The notes below the pieces were generated by a model. The model was given only the letters and a program-made list of their open reading frames with translations. It was not told the origin of the DNA and ran no database searches. Positions 1-11,791 of a stretch of DNA of 64,000 nt are shown here, one piece after another. This stretch comes from Albifimbria verrucaria (lineage: Eukaryota; Ascomycota; Sordariomycetes; Hypocreales; Stachybotryaceae). The position numbers and the translations under genes are program-made. The stretch spans positions 1,550,001-1,614,000 of the forward strand of contig JAHREC010000062.1 in NCBI GenBank assembly GCA_020081605.1. The letters run 5' to 3'. Numbering within the stretch: position 1 is the first letter of the stretch; each line of letters starts with the position of its first letter.

Positions 1-207
1 ATGTCGCATCTTCTCGCGAGCAGCATTGTCTAACCGGTCAATGAGATATACCTCGTGGTTAAGCAAGGATGACTGGGTGATGGCGGTCGACACAATGGAT
101 ACGGTTTCCCGGTCGAGCAACAGGATCTTCATCTTGGCTTGCGACGAATCCCCGGGTGGAGACACCATCTTGGTGATGTAGCCAGCAACGGCTTGCGAGA
201 CGTCCAT
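1..207 (-). CDS. VPS45: Vps45, SM-family protein (N-terminal 69 residues only; runs off window)
   Basis: Reads leftward from an ATG at 205-207 and stays open to base 1, so only the first 69 residues are present. The peptide begins MDVSQAVAGYITKMVS, then KMKILLLDRETVSIVSTAIT and HEVYLIDRLDN, the classic N-terminal block of Vps45 Sec1/Munc18 proteins. Vps45 binds the syntaxin Tlg2 and promotes SNARE assembly at the trans-Golgi/endosome. The family usually has about 570-600 residues, so roughly 500 lie outside the window. It is transcribed divergently from MMM1, with a shared upstream region of about 690 bases. Identification is from remembered family motifs. Sec1 or Sly1 are less likely because the opening residues are Vps45-type. 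Confidence 0.85.
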   Translation of the reverse strand, partial: MDVSQAVAGYITKMVSPPGDSSQAKMKILLLDRETVSIVSTAITQSSLLNHEVYLIDRLDNAAREKMRH

Positions 208-897
208 GGTAGGCGAACGGGCGTCGTAGACGCTTAGAGAGCCTTATGTCATACCCAGCTAGCTCTTACGTCTCACGATGACCATAAGACCGTGACCGGC
301 TTGCCGTTGCTCAGAGCTGTGGTTTGGTAAGAGGTGACAGCTATGTGGTGATGCGTCGCAGCACACAACTTTTGGCTCAGATGCAGTTCTGTGTGCCGTT
401 GGGTGTTGCTGTTTGACCAAGACAGCAAGCGCAAGCTCATGGTTGCTAGACGCATGCACCATCAATGCTCACAAGCTGGCGCGTTTACTGCCCCGACAAA
501 TGCATAACGAGCCACTGACCCACAGCGAAGGTACTGCTAGGGTACTTGGCATCTCCTGTTAAAGCTACAGCGACCTCCAGAAGGGTATCCTCTCACCAAA
601 TTTGCAGGTAAAATTCCTGGTCAGTACACCTGATGCTCCAATACGACATGACCAGCTAGATCGCAGAAGTACAACCCCTGTACTCCGGCTGGTTGTGCAG
701 AGTACACCATGCCCCATTTCGCGTATAGGCTTGTCGACGACAGGTTAGATACGTTGAGGAAAGGTCATCAACGTAATGTGACATGTTGACGAAACAGGCC
801 AACATACAAACCGGCCCTAACAAATGGTTAACCGAGAAGCTGCATAAGACCTTCAGTGCCCATTCTGAAAGGGAGGACATAGGGTCGCTGCTCAAAT
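208..897. other. Divergent intergenic region VPS45/MMM1
   Basis: This 690-base stretch lies between two divergent start codons and must hold both promoters and leaders. Only short unsupported open frames occur on either strand. No repeat or RNA gene was recognised. Confidence 0.6.
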
Positions 898-2182
898 ATG
901 TCTTCCGACATTTGCCCGCCGCGGGTCGAGCCAACGTAAACTTCTTCTTACGAAGCATGAAGTCATTGTGCTAATTTTGATGGCAGGCTCTCATTTACTC
1001 AAGGTCTCATACTCGGACAGCTATCTGTGGTGCTCATTCTAGCTGCCTTCATCAAGTTCTTCATCTTTGGCGAATCGCCGTCTCCTGATGTCACCGCATC
1101 ACTCAGGGCTACGGAACGGCGCTCCAGGACATTAGCCCACAAGCAGTCGTTGTTAAGCCTTCGGTCTCAAGGAAATCGGCAAGGGCAGACACTGAACCGC
1201 AAGAAATCCACCGTGTTGAGAAACCCACCAACACTCACCATTGGCTCCATCCTGAGCAAGACCTACTACAATGTTGATAGCCATCAGCCGGAGAGCTTGG
1301 ACTGGTTCAACGTCTTGGTAGCTCAGACCATTGCCCAGTTTCGTAATGATGCTCAGCATGACGATGCTATCCTTGACTCTTTGACAAAGGCACTGAATGG
1401 CACATCACGACCAGACTTTGTGGATGAGATCCGTGTCACAGAGCTCAGCCTGGGCGAGGACTTTCCCATCTTCAGTAACTGCCGTGTCATGCCCGTTGAC
1501 GAGGATGGGGTCAGTCTTGGTAATGGGAGGAAGTTTGACCCTGTCACAGCTGCTAGGGACGGCACACGCCTCCAGGCGCGCATGGATGTCGACCTGAGCG
1601 ATATGCTCACACTAGCCGTGGAGACGAAGCTCCTTCTCAACTATCCCAAAAGCTATCTGCTGTCTTGCCTGTCGCCCTGTCTGTCTCGGTAGTCAGATTC
1701 AGCGGGACGCTATCCATTTCTTTTATTCCCAGCAACCCTTCCCAATCAACCCCCACCATGATGACGTTCAACTTTTGGATGACTATCGTCTTGATTTTTC
1801 GATCCGAAGCCTACTTGGCAGTCGGTCTAGACTGCAAGACGTTCCGAAAATAGCTCAGCTGGTAGAAGCTAGGCTACACAAGTGGTTCGATGAACGGGCG
1901 GTAGAACCACGATTCCAGGAGATTGCGCTGCCAAGCATGTGGCCTCGGAAAAAGAACACGCGAGGTCCCGACGAAACCCTCACTGAGGTGGGAGGGCCGG
2001 GAGGTAGGTCTAAGGGCAAGGATGTGGGACGAGAACTCCGTGAAGAGGCCCGGAAGGAAGTTGCGGCGGAGGAGCAGTCCAGGGAACAAGGCTCGTTAAG
2101 GCATCGTCGTCGACCACACGATGATGACGATTTTTCTATGCCGGGGTCTATGCCTGGTGTTCCGTTGGATATACGATCGTGA
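898..2182 (+). CDS. MMM1: Mmm1, ER subunit of the ERMES tether (two apparent frameshifts)
   Basis: Mmm1 is the ER-anchored, SMP-domain lipid-transfer subunit of the ER-mitochondria encounter structure (with Mdm10, Mdm12 and Mdm34). Exon 1 is 898-935 ([12 protein letters not shown] plus a split T codon). The intron is 936-986 (GTAAAC donor, CTAAT branch, GGCAG acceptor). Exon 2 opens [15 protein letters not shown], the single membrane helix, followed by FFIFGE. The SMP domain follows ([57 protein letters not shown]). The frame is lost twice by apparent one-base deletions. The first is near 1645-1652 after NYPK, where the next frame continues [19 protein letters not shown]. The second is in the T run 1773-1776, after which [19 protein letters not shown] resumes to the stop at 2180-2182. 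Both interrupted halves are conserved, so consensus error is more likely than decay. The start was chosen because exon 1 plus the intron gives the expected N-terminus. Confidence 0.9.
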
Positions 2183-2418
2183 GACAAAAGATTTCTGCAT
2201 ACAAGAATTAGGCAGGAGTTAATGGGCGTGGGTTTAGTGTCATGCGTGATAAAAGGGGTTTGGTGAGTTTTGACTCCTGAGGATGGGCAGGACAAGAAAT
2301 TTATCAGTAGTACAGTGCATAGCATAAAGAAGAATTGACAATCCAAACTCCAGCGGGCCTTGGTTGGCCTGAAGCATGGACATACATTAAGCAGACTTTG
2401 ATGACTGGTACAGTTACA

Positions 2419-3564
2419 TTATATGTTAACCAGAGCTATTGGCGACTCGGTCAAAGAGTACAAATTTCGCCACCAAGCTATCGATCCACCAACAAGCAGA
2501 ACGTAGTACACTATAGTCCACATGACAGAGGGGCAGACGCGGCATCTCCGTCTCGGTAGGCCCAGTACGGTTCCAAACGACCCCAGAAACGAGGTAGACC
2601 CATATAGTTGCAAAAGGTGTGAATCAATATCACGGCAGGCAGCGAGCCTGTTCGGACAAAGATGAATGTAGCATACATACCAAAGAGGGAAGTGTAGGAA
2701 AACTGGAGGACCGAGCGGGCCACAGCAGCCAGCAAAGGCACTTGAGGATGTGTGATACGGAACTCATAAAAATGGTGAACGTGAGCAAGACCAAAGACGA
2801 GGGGTGAAAGGAAAATTGTGCGTGTAGAGCTGGAGCCGGCAACTAGCAATAAAGGCACTGCAGCGGAGCGGAAGAGACACTCCTCAGTGACAGGACCCTG
2901 AGAAACACAAGGTTAGCAAGGGAGGTTGCAGAGTCTAGGGGGACGGTAGGACGGACAGCAACCATATTCCTCCATGTAGGCCAGTCATTCCAGAGGTAGG
3001 TGAGGTTCTGCAAACGTAGCCATTGCTGCCATTCACCGTCAACGACGAGGCACTCGAACAAGGGACCAGCGAAGAGCAGGGCCGTCAGAAAGAGGGCCTT
3101 GGCCAAAGAAACGAGGTTGATGGGCCAGTAGCCCATCAGGTGCCAAGGACTAAAAGACCCGACATCGAGATAAGATAAGATCAAGAGCGTGGCGATGGAA
3201 CAGGCGGCTGTAGAGAAGGAAACTGCACGGATCCTAGCGCGAATCGCTTCGGGGCATCCCTAGAGCGTGTAGGCGATGGCCGAGTAGCGGCTGAGGTGTA
3301 GAGTGGGAGGACATAGATGAGGCAGTAAGCAATCTACAGACGAAGCAATCAGTAAACAAACAGCCAGCCGAATTCTTGGTTTGGCGATGAAGCAGTGCAT
3401 GGGCGGCTATGCGAGTCCCTGGGCTAGACGCGGAGACTTGCATCAGGAGTGCAGAAGATGGCGGCAAAAGCCCCGGGCTGAAGATGAGACGTGGGCACAT
3501 GTACGACGTACCAGCAGGGCAAAGGCGTGGGTCTGGCCAAAGTCGGGGCGGCTCGGGAACTCAT
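2419..3564 (-). CDS. RCE1: Rce1-type CAAX prenyl endopeptidase (three apparent frameshifts)
   Basis: This is an ER membrane protease that removes the -AAX tripeptide from prenylated proteins such as Ras and a-factor. The ATG is at 3562-3564 (MSSRAAP). A first intron carries a GTACGT donor and a CTGTAG acceptor, after which IAYCLIYVLPLY starts the membrane region. A second intron is 2898-2956 (GTCCGT donor, GCTAAC branch, CTCAG acceptor) and joins WRNMVA to GPVTEECLFRS, which holds the catalytic Glu-Glu. The second motif GLAHVHHFYE and the third LIHTFCNYMG give the catalytic His and Asn of the ABI/CAAX family. The C-terminus is YYVLLVGGSIAWW to SPIALVNI. One-base losses are inferred in G/C runs at 3545-3548, 3251-3254 and 2530-2533. 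Joining across each restores conserved sequence, so the gene is probably intact in the organism. Confidence 0.87.
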
Positions 3565-6500
3565 TGTTCGAGGACGATGAGGACAGACAACGAACAAGGT
3601 AGGTGGGAGTCTTGATTCACAGACCAGGAAATGTGTTGTTGACGATGAGTTGATTGGATAGTGGAGCCTGGTGGTTGGTTCCTAAACAGGCATATGTAGG
3701 GTAGATTCCTGGTGTCCAATGGGTTGACAACTTGTTGGTAAATAGAAGCTCAATATTGGAGAGAGACAGTTGGTTAAACACAGTAATAACCACGAGTATG
3801 TAGGGCGCCCTTCGACTCAGTTGATTGTGTCAAACCCCTTACATTGAAAAAGGCGAATGCCACACATATGAACAATAGAAAAGGACGATCCAAGAATGCG
3901 GCAAAGGAGTGGGCCAGTGTCCTCACTAGAGCTTCCAAAGAGGCCCTCGCAAGGAAACATGCCATGACACAGTCACAAATCAATGGTCAGGGACGCCCAG
4001 AACATAACAACGGGCCTGTTTGTCGACCAAAGCCCTGGGGATGTGTGTATGCGGAGCCTGCAGAGTGTCCCCAAGCAATGGACCTCCTACTGTCCGGAAA
4101 TCTACAGAGTACATAGCTTCAATTGCACTGCAAGGCGCCCACGCCATTTTCTAGGCTTATATTCAGCCGTGAGCCAAGCTGTGCATTTTACATAGCTTGA
4201 TGGTCTATTTCGAGATTACCACTGTGGCATCATTTATCAGCCGAGGAACGGAGACGATCAACGACCGATTCGGCGTGAACCATAGGCTAGGATTGGGATT
4301 GGGTGAAGATCCATGATGCAGTACAGTGTAAATGAAAACGCTACGGTTTAAAAAGAAATACCCGGGTCAAATCAAAGAGCCCCAAGGCATTGTTTCCGAA
4401 ACAGCCGAGAGAGGTATCATCGTACTATGTAGGTCCTCTCCAGTGCGCTCCAGTGGAGCAGCAGATCGATGGAGTACACAGGGAGGGCTTGCAGCTTCAG
4501 GCGGGTCTTCGTTTCGAGAGTACATAGTAAAGTCAGCATACAGCTAGGTCGGTAAGGAAAAAAGGAGAGAAAGTGGTGTAAAGAAGGCGTTCTGTGGCCA
4601 CTCAGTCGATCAAGAAGCAAACATAATAACATGCTAGACAGGATGCAGGTCAACGTGTTCCAATGGCAGTCCAGAAGGCAGCCATAGCCATGGGGCTACT
4701 GGCCTGTAAAAACCGCAACATGCGCGCGCGTGTTGACGCGCTACGCGTTACCGCTGCACCCTTTTGTGTTATTCCGCTATGTGCGTCCAGAAGCGCCAGA
4801 CTCGACTCACACAACACAGCCCGAAATCAAGACCCCCTTCGCTTCGATGTGTGTGTGTGGGAAGTCGGACAATCAACCCCAAACCCCAGAGGGCCGCAAG
4901 AATGGCAGTTCCCAGCGGGTTGTGTTCCACAGACATCGAGATCCGAGATATTGCCCTACTGCTTGACAGATGGCAGGCAATGGACAAGCTGTTCTCAGCG
5001 CAATTGTCTGCCCAGTCCGTGCAAGAGCTGCCCGAAGAGGCCTAGGGCGACTTGGAATAAGCGTTTCCAGTCTATCGGTTCCAGCTTTGCACGCCAAACG
5101 GTGCTCCGTGTTGCAATAATTTATCAATTAACACAGCCCGGTGCATGATGTGGCACAAGCACCGCCTCAGGTCCCAAGTCTTTCTTGGAACGGCTTCATG
5201 CAACCGCTCGTGACTGCCAGCCGTCATTACATTGGCTTCATGCAGTGGTTATATTGTCCTGGCGAGCTTAGCCGCTTCCTTCTTCGCCTCAACAGAGACC
5301 GCAAGCCAAGTTGGCGCGAATGATAATTTCTTGCTTTGCCTTGCCTCGCTCCACCGCCCACGGCCAGAGCCAATGTGCACAGGAGAAAGCCCGTTTCACG
5401 ATCCTTTGGTGGCCAACTTATCAGCTATTAGTGCTCGACAGTACCAATTTACCAAGCAGGCGTACAAGGGACCAAAGGCCAATGGCGGCAACACACTGGG
5501 TGGGACGGCACTCTACGAACTGTTACGAACCAGTACCTGTCATCCCTCGGTTCTGCAGGAGAAACCCTGCCTGCGTCAGGTAATGTCTTTAGCTGCAGTC
5601 TGGCCGCCATGGCGGTAGAGTAGTGGCTCGCGATCCCCAGCAAGGCAGCGCCGCCCATCCCGCCATTGGACCTCTACGGACTGGACAGAGAGGCGGTCTG
5701 GTTGCTCGCCCCTGACCATCTCCACCGACTTGCCAGGTTTGCTCAGGCACTACCAGTTAGCTTATTGGGCTGCTGAAAAGGTCCGCCCCAAGCATTGGGT
5801 CTTCTCCAGAGACGAGCGCTGTGGTTGGGGCTGTCCCTGTCATCCGATCAAGCCATGCCCAAGATGGTTCCTCTCCCTCTGTTCGTCCGCGTGGATCGTG
5901 GGCTGGGGAGCTCCCTGTGCCCTGTGCCCTGGTGCCAGCTTCTTTTCGTTCCTTTTTGGTGCAATGCGCTCCATCCATGTCCTCCTTCGTCACCTTTGCG
6001 TCTCTTGCGTCTACTCCAGAGGACGGAGCTGCTACCTGGCGACCCGCCCGCACCGCCCGCCTTCTCGAGGTCACCCCGTTGTCCTGTGTCAGTACCTCGG
6101 CGTACCTCAGCAGCTTCAACGGCCCCTTCCTGCCCTGCATCAACTCCCAATCCTCATCTCCTCTATCTGACTCTGCCTCCCACCCTCTTTTCTTCCTTCT
6201 CATTTTCATCATTCTGTCTGTGCTTCATTCGGCGCAATCTCATTCTCAATGCTTTCTTCTGCGTTACGTCTTTCTTAATCTTTAACAGCTTGCTTTTTGG
6301 GCAGCTCGCCCTCCACATTCTTTTACACACCCCAAACTACTGCCTCACCAAACCGAGATCGACCTTCCTTACCAAATATTGTACTTCTTGGATCATAATT
6401 GCTCCCTACCTAAGGCCTTGACGACAGTCCGACAGCTCTTCTAATCCATAATCTCGAGCAGTTCCTCGACATATTCCGTGGAATTTCGTCTCGTCTCGTC

Positions 6501-6728
6501 CCGTGTCCTTTTTCTTCTTTTTTGGTCGCCCAGATTCATATTACTCATCCGTCAAGACTCGGACGACCTGCTTCGGCCATTTTAGTGTGTGGTGGTTAGC
6601 TGGGCACCAATTTATCGCCATTCAATTCCCACCCTGGAATTGCGAAGATTCAGAGCAACTTTGTGCTGCTGTCCGCTACATCGTGATGCGTTTGACGGCT
6701 GCCACATCCATTGCCTAATGCGCAAAGC
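3565..6728. other. Long gene-poor interval; pyrimidine-rich leader of the next gene at its right end
   Basis: About 3.2 kb separate the RCE1 start from the next start codon, on divergent strands. Only short open frames occur, and none resembles a known family or pairs with plausible splice sites. From about 5,870 to 6,500 the + strand is rich in C and T (for example around 6,180-6,230), typical of a fungal promoter/5' leader. At about 4,718-4,755 there is a short CG-alternating patch. No RNA gene or transposon was recognised. Confidence 0.5.
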
Positions 6729-9337
6729 ATGTCGGCGCCGCCGCCTCCCCGAATCCGCCTCGACGGCCCCTTCATGAACGCTCCAGCTCCCAAAACAATA
6801 GGCTTGGAATTCGAATAGTTCCTTACAGCCCGCCCCGCCTCAGCTCCGATGGCTCAACTAGTTCGCGAGTTGTTTCCTGCACCGATGTCGATGCTTTGTC
6901 GCCGCGACCATCACGAACTCGGCAATCATCTGTGGAGAGGACCCTGGCTCGGACTGCCAGACAGTACCTGAACGTGATGTTTCAGCACTGAGACGTTCCA
7001 CTGGCCCCGTGTCCCCGACTCTCAGCCCAGTCGACGAGCAGCAAACCAGTATCAGGGCACCCGCCTTACCTTCCTCGCCTATGCGACGCTCCAAAAATGT
7101 CATCACCGTCAATTCCGACAAGACTTTCTCTCTACTCCCCAGTCTCACTCGGTCTCCTCCAGATCCGACTCTGCAAGATCTCCACTTTCCTCATTGACCA
7201 CGCCAAGAAGCTCCTATGGCCGCTACTCCTCCGACACATGGGTTGAGGAACGCCCTAGTTCACCTCTGACACCGCTCGCCGAACATTCCCTGTCTCCAGA
7301 CTCATCTCCGTCGCCTGCTCCTGGTCAGAGCCCTAACTCAACTTCCCTTGGAACTATCGCTTAGTCGGTGGTTTGCGCAAGGTTCGCAAAACTCCTGACC
7401 CTAAGGCGACGCAGTCATTGCATCCAATACACTCCCGCTCGTCCTCTGGAGCCTCGATACGGGTCCTGCCTGTGCTCGTACCTCAGGAGCAAGGCCCTCA
7501 ACCATCTCTCTCCAACAAAGATTCGTTTCAATCGTCGCTGTCAGAATCGACAAATTCAGATACAGCTAATTACAAGGTGCTGGGCCAAAGCTCCCCATTA
7601 CTCGTTCTACCTACGCTGTGCAAGACTCTTCAGATGTCGAGCAAGACCAGCCACCACCTTCAAGTCATTCTAACTATCAAGTACACCACGTATCATCCTC
7701 CGATAGCCTTTCGTTGAATGAGCCAACCCGACCTCCGACTGGCGACAGCGATGCGAATTACTTGATACACCGCGGATCTTCTTCGTCACTCATTAGCTCT
7801 ATATCTCGTCTAAGACCCGAATATTCCCAGGAAAGCCTTGTTGTGGCTCCCTTGAGGCCAATCAGACGCAGATCCTTCGAATTTTCTAATCTCGTCAAGT
7901 CTCGATCTCGGGACTCGCTCCGGACCGGGTCATTGACCTCGCTGTCGACTGCTATTAGCCAGGAAGCTACGCGTGCCTTGTTCGCTGGTGCAGCAACAAT
8001 CCAAGTCCCGCCCCGACTCTACAGGCAAAATTCGAGGGGTACCTTGAGCGGCTCAAGCTCGCACGCGCCCCAAATGATCACGTACCCTCACCAATGGAGC
8101 TCGCAACTATCGACCGTCGCGTCCGAGAGCGAGCCAGGTAGCGAGCCACCGTCGCGTTCTGTATCGTCAATCTCTGCTGCCGAACGCCGCAGTAGCGGCG
8201 CTCCTAGTAGCCATGGTAGACGGATGCTGAGCATATCTTCAGCGCTCAGTGGTTTAGAGGAGGCACAGTCGCAATCGTCACATTCAAGGAGCGGCTCTCT
8301 TGAGCAACCTCTAGCTACATATCAGCGACAGACTCCTCGGGACCTCTATAGCCCGCCAATGCGCTTAGTTCGTGATCTCGACGAAGATGGAGATGGCCTA
8401 GCAGATCTTGAGGCTCTTCACCACAGGTCATCCCGGACTCGTCTGAACGGTACGCTATCCAATCGATCTTCGGATCGAAACCTACGATCTTCGAGCAGTT
8501 CGCGAGCAAATAGCTTCTCTTCAGCGGCATTTCCGGCATGGGCCAGGTATGATTATCTTTGCTAAGTGTAGTATAATAAAGGGTAGTGAGGCTAACATCT
8601 CATTCTGTAGGCTATATTACGGAAGCGGCGAGCGACGTTTGATTGCCATGCCTTCATCCGATTCTATGTTCTCTCAGTTCAATGATAGCCGACCAACCAG
8701 CACCTTCCTTCATAAAGCTCCAAGTTTAGAACGCTTGGCCAATAATCTGTACAGCCCTCGCTGGCGACCTCGAGAGCAACAGATAAATGACCAGATATTT
8801 GGTGAGACGCCCAGGAGGTCTATGGAGATCACTCCCAACCCTCTTGTCAGCATCGCCCGCGGTTTAAAGAAGCAGACATCTAGTATCTGGTCCCCGCACC
8901 TACACCGCGACAAACGTGCCAATATTTACAGTATTTGGGAGCCGCCATCGGCCAACTGGGCAGACGAGAATGGCAGCCTGGGGCGGCGAAATATTCAGTT
9001 TGTCTTGTTCGTTATAGGGTTTATTTTCCCTTTTGGTAAGTCATCTTCTTGTGCTGGAATGCAAGTGCCCTGATCTGACTTTATTCCACAGCCTGGATGA
9101 TTGGCGCTCTGCTTCCACTCCCCTAATCCCCAACTGAAAATGTTTGAGGAAGCTCCGAGTACAAGCCATATTGATCTAGAGAACGAAACATCTTTGCCAG
9201 CACAGAATGTGCTGGAAGCACGTTATAGGCGTATTAAATGGTGGAGAGGCGTCAATCGACGCATGTCCATTGCCGGTTTCTTGGTTATAGGAGCAGTCAT
9301 TGCTCTAAGCGTTGTCGGGGTTCAACAGCAATGGTGA
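6729..9337 (+). CDS. Fungal Ser-rich protein with two C-terminal membrane segments (several apparent frameshifts)
   Basis: This is a conserved filamentous-ascomycete protein of unknown function. It starts MSAPPPPRIRLDGPF at 6729, followed by a long Ser/Pro/Arg-rich, probably disordered region (SPRPSRTRQSS, RRSKNVITVNSDKTFSLL, WNYR-LVGGLRKV, RPEYSQESLVVAPLRP, TYPHQWSSQLSTVASESE). Intron 8547-8610 joins AWAR to LYYGSGERR. Intron 9036-9091 joins FIFPF to AWMIGALLPLP. The last two segments, NIQFVLFVIGFIFPFAWMIGALLPL and RMSIAGFLVIGAVIALSVVG, are hydrophobic and look membrane-spanning; the end is GVQQQW. The frame shifts several times before 7,620 and again in the C run 9120-9123, where two C appear missing or one is extra. 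Each new frame continues family-like sequence. The long Ser/Arg tracts suggest phosphorylation; this is inference. Confidence 0.78.
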
Positions 9338-9889
9338 TCACGACCGAGCTTCAGCCTTCCCCCTTCTTTCTTCATTTTGTTCCGTATCTGACGGGCATTT
9401 CAACGATTCAACGATTTCACGAAAGTTTACTGAGACACGTCCAGTACTTGACCCGACAATCCTTTTGTGACCCAACTTCACGTCACACGACATATATTTT
9501 ATTCTCTTTCAAATTGTATTACCACATTGGGAACACATTGACGCCCGAACAAAAGCAAAACGACAGAACTGACTACGAGACATATTTCATTTCTACATTA
9601 CACTTCATGACCTACTTCAGACGCAATGCAACGGCCACAATTTCTTCTCTTCGGGATTTCTTGATTGGGAATCTTCGTCGGATTTATGTATACATTTAAT
9701 GACGGACTTTTACTCACGAATTTGATTCCAATTTGTATATCATCTATGACAGCCTTTTATCTTAGACTCTTTATTAAGACAATGCTAGACTATATCCGAC
9801 TATGCTTGAAATCATCCCCACCAAATTGAAAGATGCTATCCTTTGTAGGCCCTCACATCCTTATATTAGATGTGAACGAGGATTTCTCT
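9338..9889. other. Convergent 3' intergenic region
   Basis: This 552-base stretch lies between the stop codons of two convergent genes. It is AT-rich, as expected for 3' ends, and no further gene was recognised. Confidence 0.6.
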
Positions 9890-11791
9890 TCAAATGTCTT
9901 TCTTGGCTTGATGAAACTCGACTTCGCCCCTAAATTCCTCAATAGCCTCATTAAGATCGCCCTCCGGATCCTTGGAGATGCCCAGAATCGGCTCTTTACC
10001 AGTTATGCTCTCCGTGCTAACAGTGCGTACCAATCTAGTGCTGGCCTTGCCTGTCCTTTTCTCTAGCTGTTTCTTTACCAGGGCCTTGCCTGGAGAGGCG
10101 AAGAAGGCCAATGTTGCGAGAGTCCAGACAAGTGCATAGTTGTACACCTGAGCCCATGCCCAGAGGGAGCCGCTGAGCGACAGGACAAGAAATGGTATGG
10201 TTGCAAACGAGAATGTTAGCTGTGTCACAATGTATGTGACTATGTCATAGTATTTCTTGGATGGCAAGGGTTGGCCGGAAACTGGATCTATGAAGAATGG
10301 CCGGACATGGCGACGGAAGTCTGTAATGGAATATTAGTTGGTGTTTTAACGCGATTAAGAAATTGCGCTCAACTTACTCTTGGCGGCGGTCTGAATTAAG
10401 CTGGCGAGTATGAAGGTCAAGTAATAGCCTGGGTAGAAACCGTGCCACAGGGCGCTAGTAGCGAATGTGATCATGCTGGCTCGGAATCCTGGCTTCTTTC
10501 CTTTGGGCGTCACACGCAGATATACGTAGTTGCGTAGCCAGTTGTTGGTGTTCATATTCCAACCAGCCAGGAAACCTCGTGGATTCTGAGCAGTCTCAAC
10601 CATCCACGGGTCGATATTTTGCAGCCGATTCCAGGACGCCTTGCCTGTGATGGGGTCTACACCATTGAACCCCAAGCCTGTCAAGATGCAGGCACCCTCA
10701 GTCAGAGACCAAACTCCATAGTACTTGAACCTAGCCACGAAGCTGACCATGTACATGATCCATACTCTATGCAAAAATCCATAGCTGGGATACGAAGGAG
10801 AGGTGAGTTCAGCATGTGAGAACTTAGGAGAGAACTGCATGAACAGGAATACCCAGACCAAGCCTACAGCACCCTTCAAAACGGCGGGGTACCACTGCGT
10901 GGAATTTTGCGCTTCCGCCTGACAGGAGGCTTCTTGGCCGGGTCGATGTTGGAAGGTACGTCGAACATGGTTGTATCCAACCAAGCACGATACTCGGTGA
11001 AGTCAAAAGCAGGACCAGCAAGAAGGCCCGGAAAGAAGAAGACATAGCCAGCATAGTCGAGTAGCGAAGGAGTTCCCTTAGCCTTCGACTTTTCTGTAAG
11101 TCTGACAGGGCGTCGTCGGAAAGCTGTCCATCGGCAACATTCCAGCAAAAGGCACTGATTTTCATGACTAGGACCATTTGTGTACCTGTAATGTCAATGG
11201 TGGAAGGATTGTTCGCCATTTGACGCCAGATATGGCTGACCGACATGTGGCCCATAGTAAAGGCGAAGCCAATCCATGGCATATACGGGCTTCCACGGAG
11301 GAAATAGGCAATGGCATACGCTCCGCCTGCGCTGATTAAGACGGTGAGCAAACCATCCCATAGATCAAATATCCCGACCAAATAGAACAGAGACACGCTA
11401 AGACACCATTAGAACACATATGAAACTGTCAAGACGGGCAGCCACCACATGTGGCGGGAAGGTAGGCATTACCTGATAGCAAACAGATTCTTGTGACCAG
11501 GCGACGCGTCGGGGACTCGCTTCAGCAGTCCTGCAAGCGGGTAGGAAAGAAGCAAGCAGCATATGAGTTTTACTGTATAGGTATGACGAAAGAAGCTATC
11601 AGTAAAGCTGGGGAAACAAGTCCAAACGGCTGTAGGAGGCAGGACAGATTTACTCACACTCATCTGCCGAAGCCCCGAGCAATGTCGAGACCTTGACGAA
11701 GCCTGGCAAGAGACGTACCGTGTTAGTATCTTTACGTTTGATGCAGCGTTGACGTCAGGGCCGACTTACCAGCATGGATGATGGGAATCAT
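9890..11791 (-). CDS. ALE1: Ale1/Slc4-type lysophospholipid acyltransferase, MBOAT family (two apparent frameshifts)
   Basis: This is an ER membrane-bound O-acyltransferase that acylates lysophospholipids in phospholipid synthesis and remodelling (Lands cycle). The start at 11791 is supported by splicing of small first exons. MIPIIHAG (exon 11770-11791) joins FVKVSTLLGASADE at 11702, then LKLICCLLLSYPLAGLL, then SVSLFYLVGIFDLWDG. Family motifs include GPAFDFTEYRAW, the Asn motif WNMNTNNWLRNYVYLR and the catalytic His in ALWHGFYPGYYLTF. A last intron near 10,318-10,378 joins the C-terminal part (VRPFFIDP, SKKYYDIVTYIVTQL), which ends in a charged tail. One-base losses are inferred at GGG 11108-11110 and GGGG 10886-10889. 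The many hydrophobic segments fit a polytopic protein of about 500-550 residues. Confidence 0.88.

Noticed and set aside
1645..1780. MMM1 as a true pseudogene
   Set aside because: Two one-base losses occur, but both downstream frames are highly conserved and the same error type recurs in most neighbouring essential genes.
5757..6212. Minus-strand open frame of about 150 codons
   Set aside because: It is the complement of a C/T-rich leader, which reads as Lys/Glu/Arg-rich by composition alone.
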